Below, piece after piece: positions 62,075 through 64,000 of a stretch of 64,000 nt of DNA. Both the position numbers and the translations under genes were made by a program. The stretch's first letter is position 1; the number at the start of each line of letters is the position of its first letter. The stretch is from Lophium mytilinum (taxonomy: Eukaryota; Ascomycota; Dothideomycetes; Mytilinidiales; Mytilinidiaceae): positions 936,456 to 1,000,455 of the forward strand of contig MU004198.1 in NCBI GenBank assembly GCA_010093605.1, in the 5' to 3' direction. The notes under the pieces are model-generated. The model saw only the letters and a program-made list of their open reading frames with translations, ran no database searches and was not told the DNA's origin.

Positions 62075-64000
62075 ATGTCTTCCAGGTTCAGCAAGCGCCT
62101 CTCCACGTCGACCGTGGGCTCCAAGTCCACAACTGACTCTAAGTCACCCAAGTCACCACGCAGTCCACGAGAGGGTCGTTCCACCGGATCTTCCACACCA
62201 AAGCCACATCCGACCTTCCTGAAGCGCATGAGTGGTTTCCTTCCATCGATGCCAGCTTTCTTCAAGACTGCACGTCGGCCAAGATCAGCCCCTGAGCTCA
62301 GAAGACGCCCTGTTCTGGAGCTAACATCCCCGACGGAGGCCAGCAACATTCTATCCTACCACCCGGGAAGCGCGACAGTTCCCGTACTCTCTTCCAGGGC
62401 TGTGCAGCGAAGAGACGGATACTATTACTTCCCTGAGTACAAACCCAACACATCGCAATCCCTCTTTTCGGACCCGTGCCCAACCTTCGAGAAGCTAACG
62501 CATAGTCGCCCATCAAGCAAAGGGCCGTCGGAAGCCAATCGTGATCATTCCCGCGGGTCCAGTCCAACCGAGGGTTACGCACGCGGCCCGAATCTAACTA
62601 TCCCACGACTACTCACCCCCGTCCGAGAAAGACACACACCACCCTCCGCCGATCCCCATACTCCCACCCGCCCCGGCCACCCTCCCAGTACCCCCAGAAC
62701 CCTTAGATACAATCCCACCACCCGCCTCCTAACCGGCCGTCCACCTTCACGCGGCAAACGCATCCCCTCCCCTCCCTCTTCCCCCAATAAGACCCCCAGA
62801 CCACCACTCCACCACATCCATGGCCTCCCCCACGCTTCCCAACACCCCTACATCCGCCACCGCGACCTCCCTTACTACCAATCCCAGCCCCATCAACAAC
62901 GCCCGGTAACCGCGAACCCCCCGGGATGGAGCGAAACAGTCTACTACCCCCCGTACCACTCGATCCCACCGCCTCCACGCCCCACGAATCCCGTACTCCG
63001 GACCCCACTCAGCGGAAACCGCACGCACGTCGCGTTCGAAGAGCGGACTTTCGGCACGCTCGGAAATCTGGTCGAAGAGAGCGACTCCAGCACGACGGCG
63101 TCGTCGACGTCTACGGCGCGGGCGGGGGGTTTACGGTTGGAGCTGCGAGGGGGAGGAGCGGCGGGGGGGTTCCAGTGGCCGGTGGGGAAGATGCCGACGA
63201 TGAGGGGGGGCGGGGGAGGGGGAAATGTGAGGATTCCCGGGAGTTTGTGGTGGATGGCGGGAGGGAGGGGGAGGGCGGGGACGGGGGAGGGGTGGAGGGC
63301 GCAGAAGGAGAAGGGAATGCCGTGGTTGTTTCTTGGGGGGATTTTGGAGAGGAAGGGAAAAGGGGGAAAGGGGTTGGCGATGGCAGGGAATGAAGGGAAA
63401 AGGGTGGAGGAGGAAATCGTGCTGTTGAAGGAGGGAGGGGCTGCTGCTGGAGATGGAGAGGTTGTGGATGAGCTTGCTCTTGGACTTAATTATGCTCGGC
63501 CTGTGGATACTCCGGTTCCAGGCCCTGGTAACAGCAATGTCGATAAGACTCCGTCGCCGCCAAGGAGTCTTGCTGCTGGATCTGCCGCTAATATGGCGGC
63601 TGCTGGATCGCCACCGAGGAGCAACGCTGGTGTAAATCCCTCGCTACCGAGAAGTGAGGCGGCTGAGAACACATCTCCACCGAAAAGCAATGCCGGTGTA
63701 AATCCGTCACCACCGAGAAGTAAGGCAGCTGAGAATGCAACTCCACCGAGGAGCAACGTCGGCGTAAACTCCTCACCGCCTAGGAGTAATGCAGGTGGAG
63801 CAGCAAATCCTTCGCCACCTAGAAGCGATGCGAGGGCGAATACTCCACCACCCAGGAGCAATGCCTCTGAAGTTGCCGCTAATAAAGCAGGTGTAAATTT
63901 CTCGTCACCAAGAAGTACTGCGGCAGCGAATCCCTCGCCTCCTAGGAGTAATGCAGGTGGAGTAGCGAATGCCTCACCATCGAGATGTAGTGCGCATGCG
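62075..64000 (+). CDS. Long Ser/Pro/Arg-rich protein with PPRSN repeats, cut by window end
   Basis: From the ATG at 62075 one frame stays open for all 642 codons to the last base, so the 3' end lies outside the window. The start is Ser/Lys/Arg-rich (MSSRFSKRLSTSTVGSKSTT, then SPKSPRSPREGR) with FLKRMSGFLPSMPAFFKTAR; the middle is Pro-rich (SIPPPPRPTNPVLRTPL) followed by a Gly-rich part. From about residue 490 it becomes a string of imperfect repeats on SPPRSNAGVNP. No membrane helix or signal peptide is seen, so it is probably cytoplasmic or nuclear and largely disordered. The many SP sites suggest proline-directed phosphorylation. Its repeats match those of the membrane protein at 27.9-29.3 kb. 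Confidence 0.75.
   Translation, partial: MSSRFSKRLSTSTVGSKSTTDSKSPKSPRSPREGRSTGSSTPKPHPTFLKRMSGFLPSMPAFFKTARRPRSAPELRRRPVLELTSPTEASNILSYHPGSATVPVLSSRAVQRRDGYYYFPEYKPNTSQSLFSDPCPTFEKLTHSRPSSKGPSEANRDHSRGSSPTEGYARGPNLTIPRLLTPVRERHTPPSADPHTPTRPGHPPSTPRTLRYNPTTRLLTGRPPSRGKRIPSPPSSPNKTPRPPLHHIHGLPHASQHPYIRHRDLPYYQSQPHQQRPVTANPPGWSETVYYPPYHSIPPPPRPTNPVLRTPLSGNRTHVAFEERTFGTLGNLVEESDSSTTASSTSTARAGGLRLELRGGGAAGGFQWPVGKMPTMRGGGGGGNVRIPGSLWWMAGGRGRAGTGEGWRAQKEKGMPWLFLGGILERKGKGGKGLAMAGNEGKRVEEEIVLLKEGGAAAGDGEVVDELALGLNYARPVDTPVPGPGNSNVDKTPSPPRSLAAGSAANMAAAGSPPRSNAGVNPSLPRSEAAENTSPPKSNAGVNPSPPRSKAAENATPPRSNVGVNSSPPRSNAGGAANPSPPRSDARANTPPPRSNASEVAANKAGVNFSSPRSTAAANPSPPRSNAGGVANASPSRCSAHA
63541..63990 (+). 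repeat. Imperfect coding repeat (PPRSN type), about 11 units
   Basis: Units of about 12-16 codons centred on CCACCGAGGAGCAAY or synonymous versions, spelling SPPRSN, SPPKSN, TPPRSN, PPPRSN. Codons vary synonymously between units while the peptide motif is kept, which suggests selection on the protein. The array continues to the window edge. Confidence 0.8.

Noticed and set aside
62926-63393. Gly/Asp-rich 155-codon frame starting MERNSLL
   Set aside because: It overlaps the 642-codon frame from 62,075 in another phase; its composition is what a G-rich tract gives in any frame.
63490-63861. Minus-strand frame with LLLGG repeats
   Set aside because: It is the reverse-strand reading of the PPRSN coding array and has no start context.

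Overview
This window looks like nuclear DNA of a filamentous ascomycete (Pezizomycotina), most likely a Dothideomycete; the class is an inference. The evidence is short GT..AG introns of about 47-180 nt with CTAAY-type branch sites, fungal gene families (Gβ SfaD type, phosducin-like PhnA type, Shg1/COMPASS, CFEM, DUF7730-like, C2H2 plus fungal transcription factor domain), and a retroelement island mutated in the pattern of repeat-induced point mutation (RIP).

Layout. 0.3-38 kb is ordinary gene space. It opens with a G protein β subunit gene, followed 1.9 kb later by a phosducin-like gene whose product is known in this family to chaperone Gβγ. Next come a small membrane protein, a mucin-like single-pass membrane protein, porphobilinogen deaminase (HEM3), a hypothetical gene, a CofD/YvcK-family protein, a small putative complex I subunit divergent from an SHG1 gene, a type I membrane protein with a PPxY motif, a C2H2 regulator, a secreted alginate-lyase-like enzyme with a Ser/Thr tail, two multipass membrane proteins, an NYN/CCCH putative RNase, a CFEM protein, a DUF7730-like protein, and a zinc metallopeptidase with no visible 5' end. 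Several intergenic stretches hold decayed repeats.

38.89-54.09 kb is a very AT-rich island. It contains two Ty3/Gypsy LTR retrotransposon fossils of identical length (7,256 bp, four LTRs of 473 bp) in inverted, tail-to-tail orientation around a 691-bp spacer. Their 5-bp target duplications match only if the spacer is flipped, which points to a past inversion between the two copies. Both are heavily broken.

54.1-64 kb is an accessory-like flank. It has a secreted Cys-rich protein gene with suspiciously short introns, a Tc1/mariner transposase relic, a 519-bp hAT-type miniature element with a clean 8-bp target duplication, and three adjacent small membrane protein genes of which at least two are paralogs. 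It ends in a 642-codon Ser/Pro-rich reading frame that runs off the window. The tail of that frame carries the same PPRSN-type peptide repeat as the unrelated membrane protein at 27.9 kb.

Exon borders were chosen by eye from splice signals, frame and family resemblance. No database search was possible.
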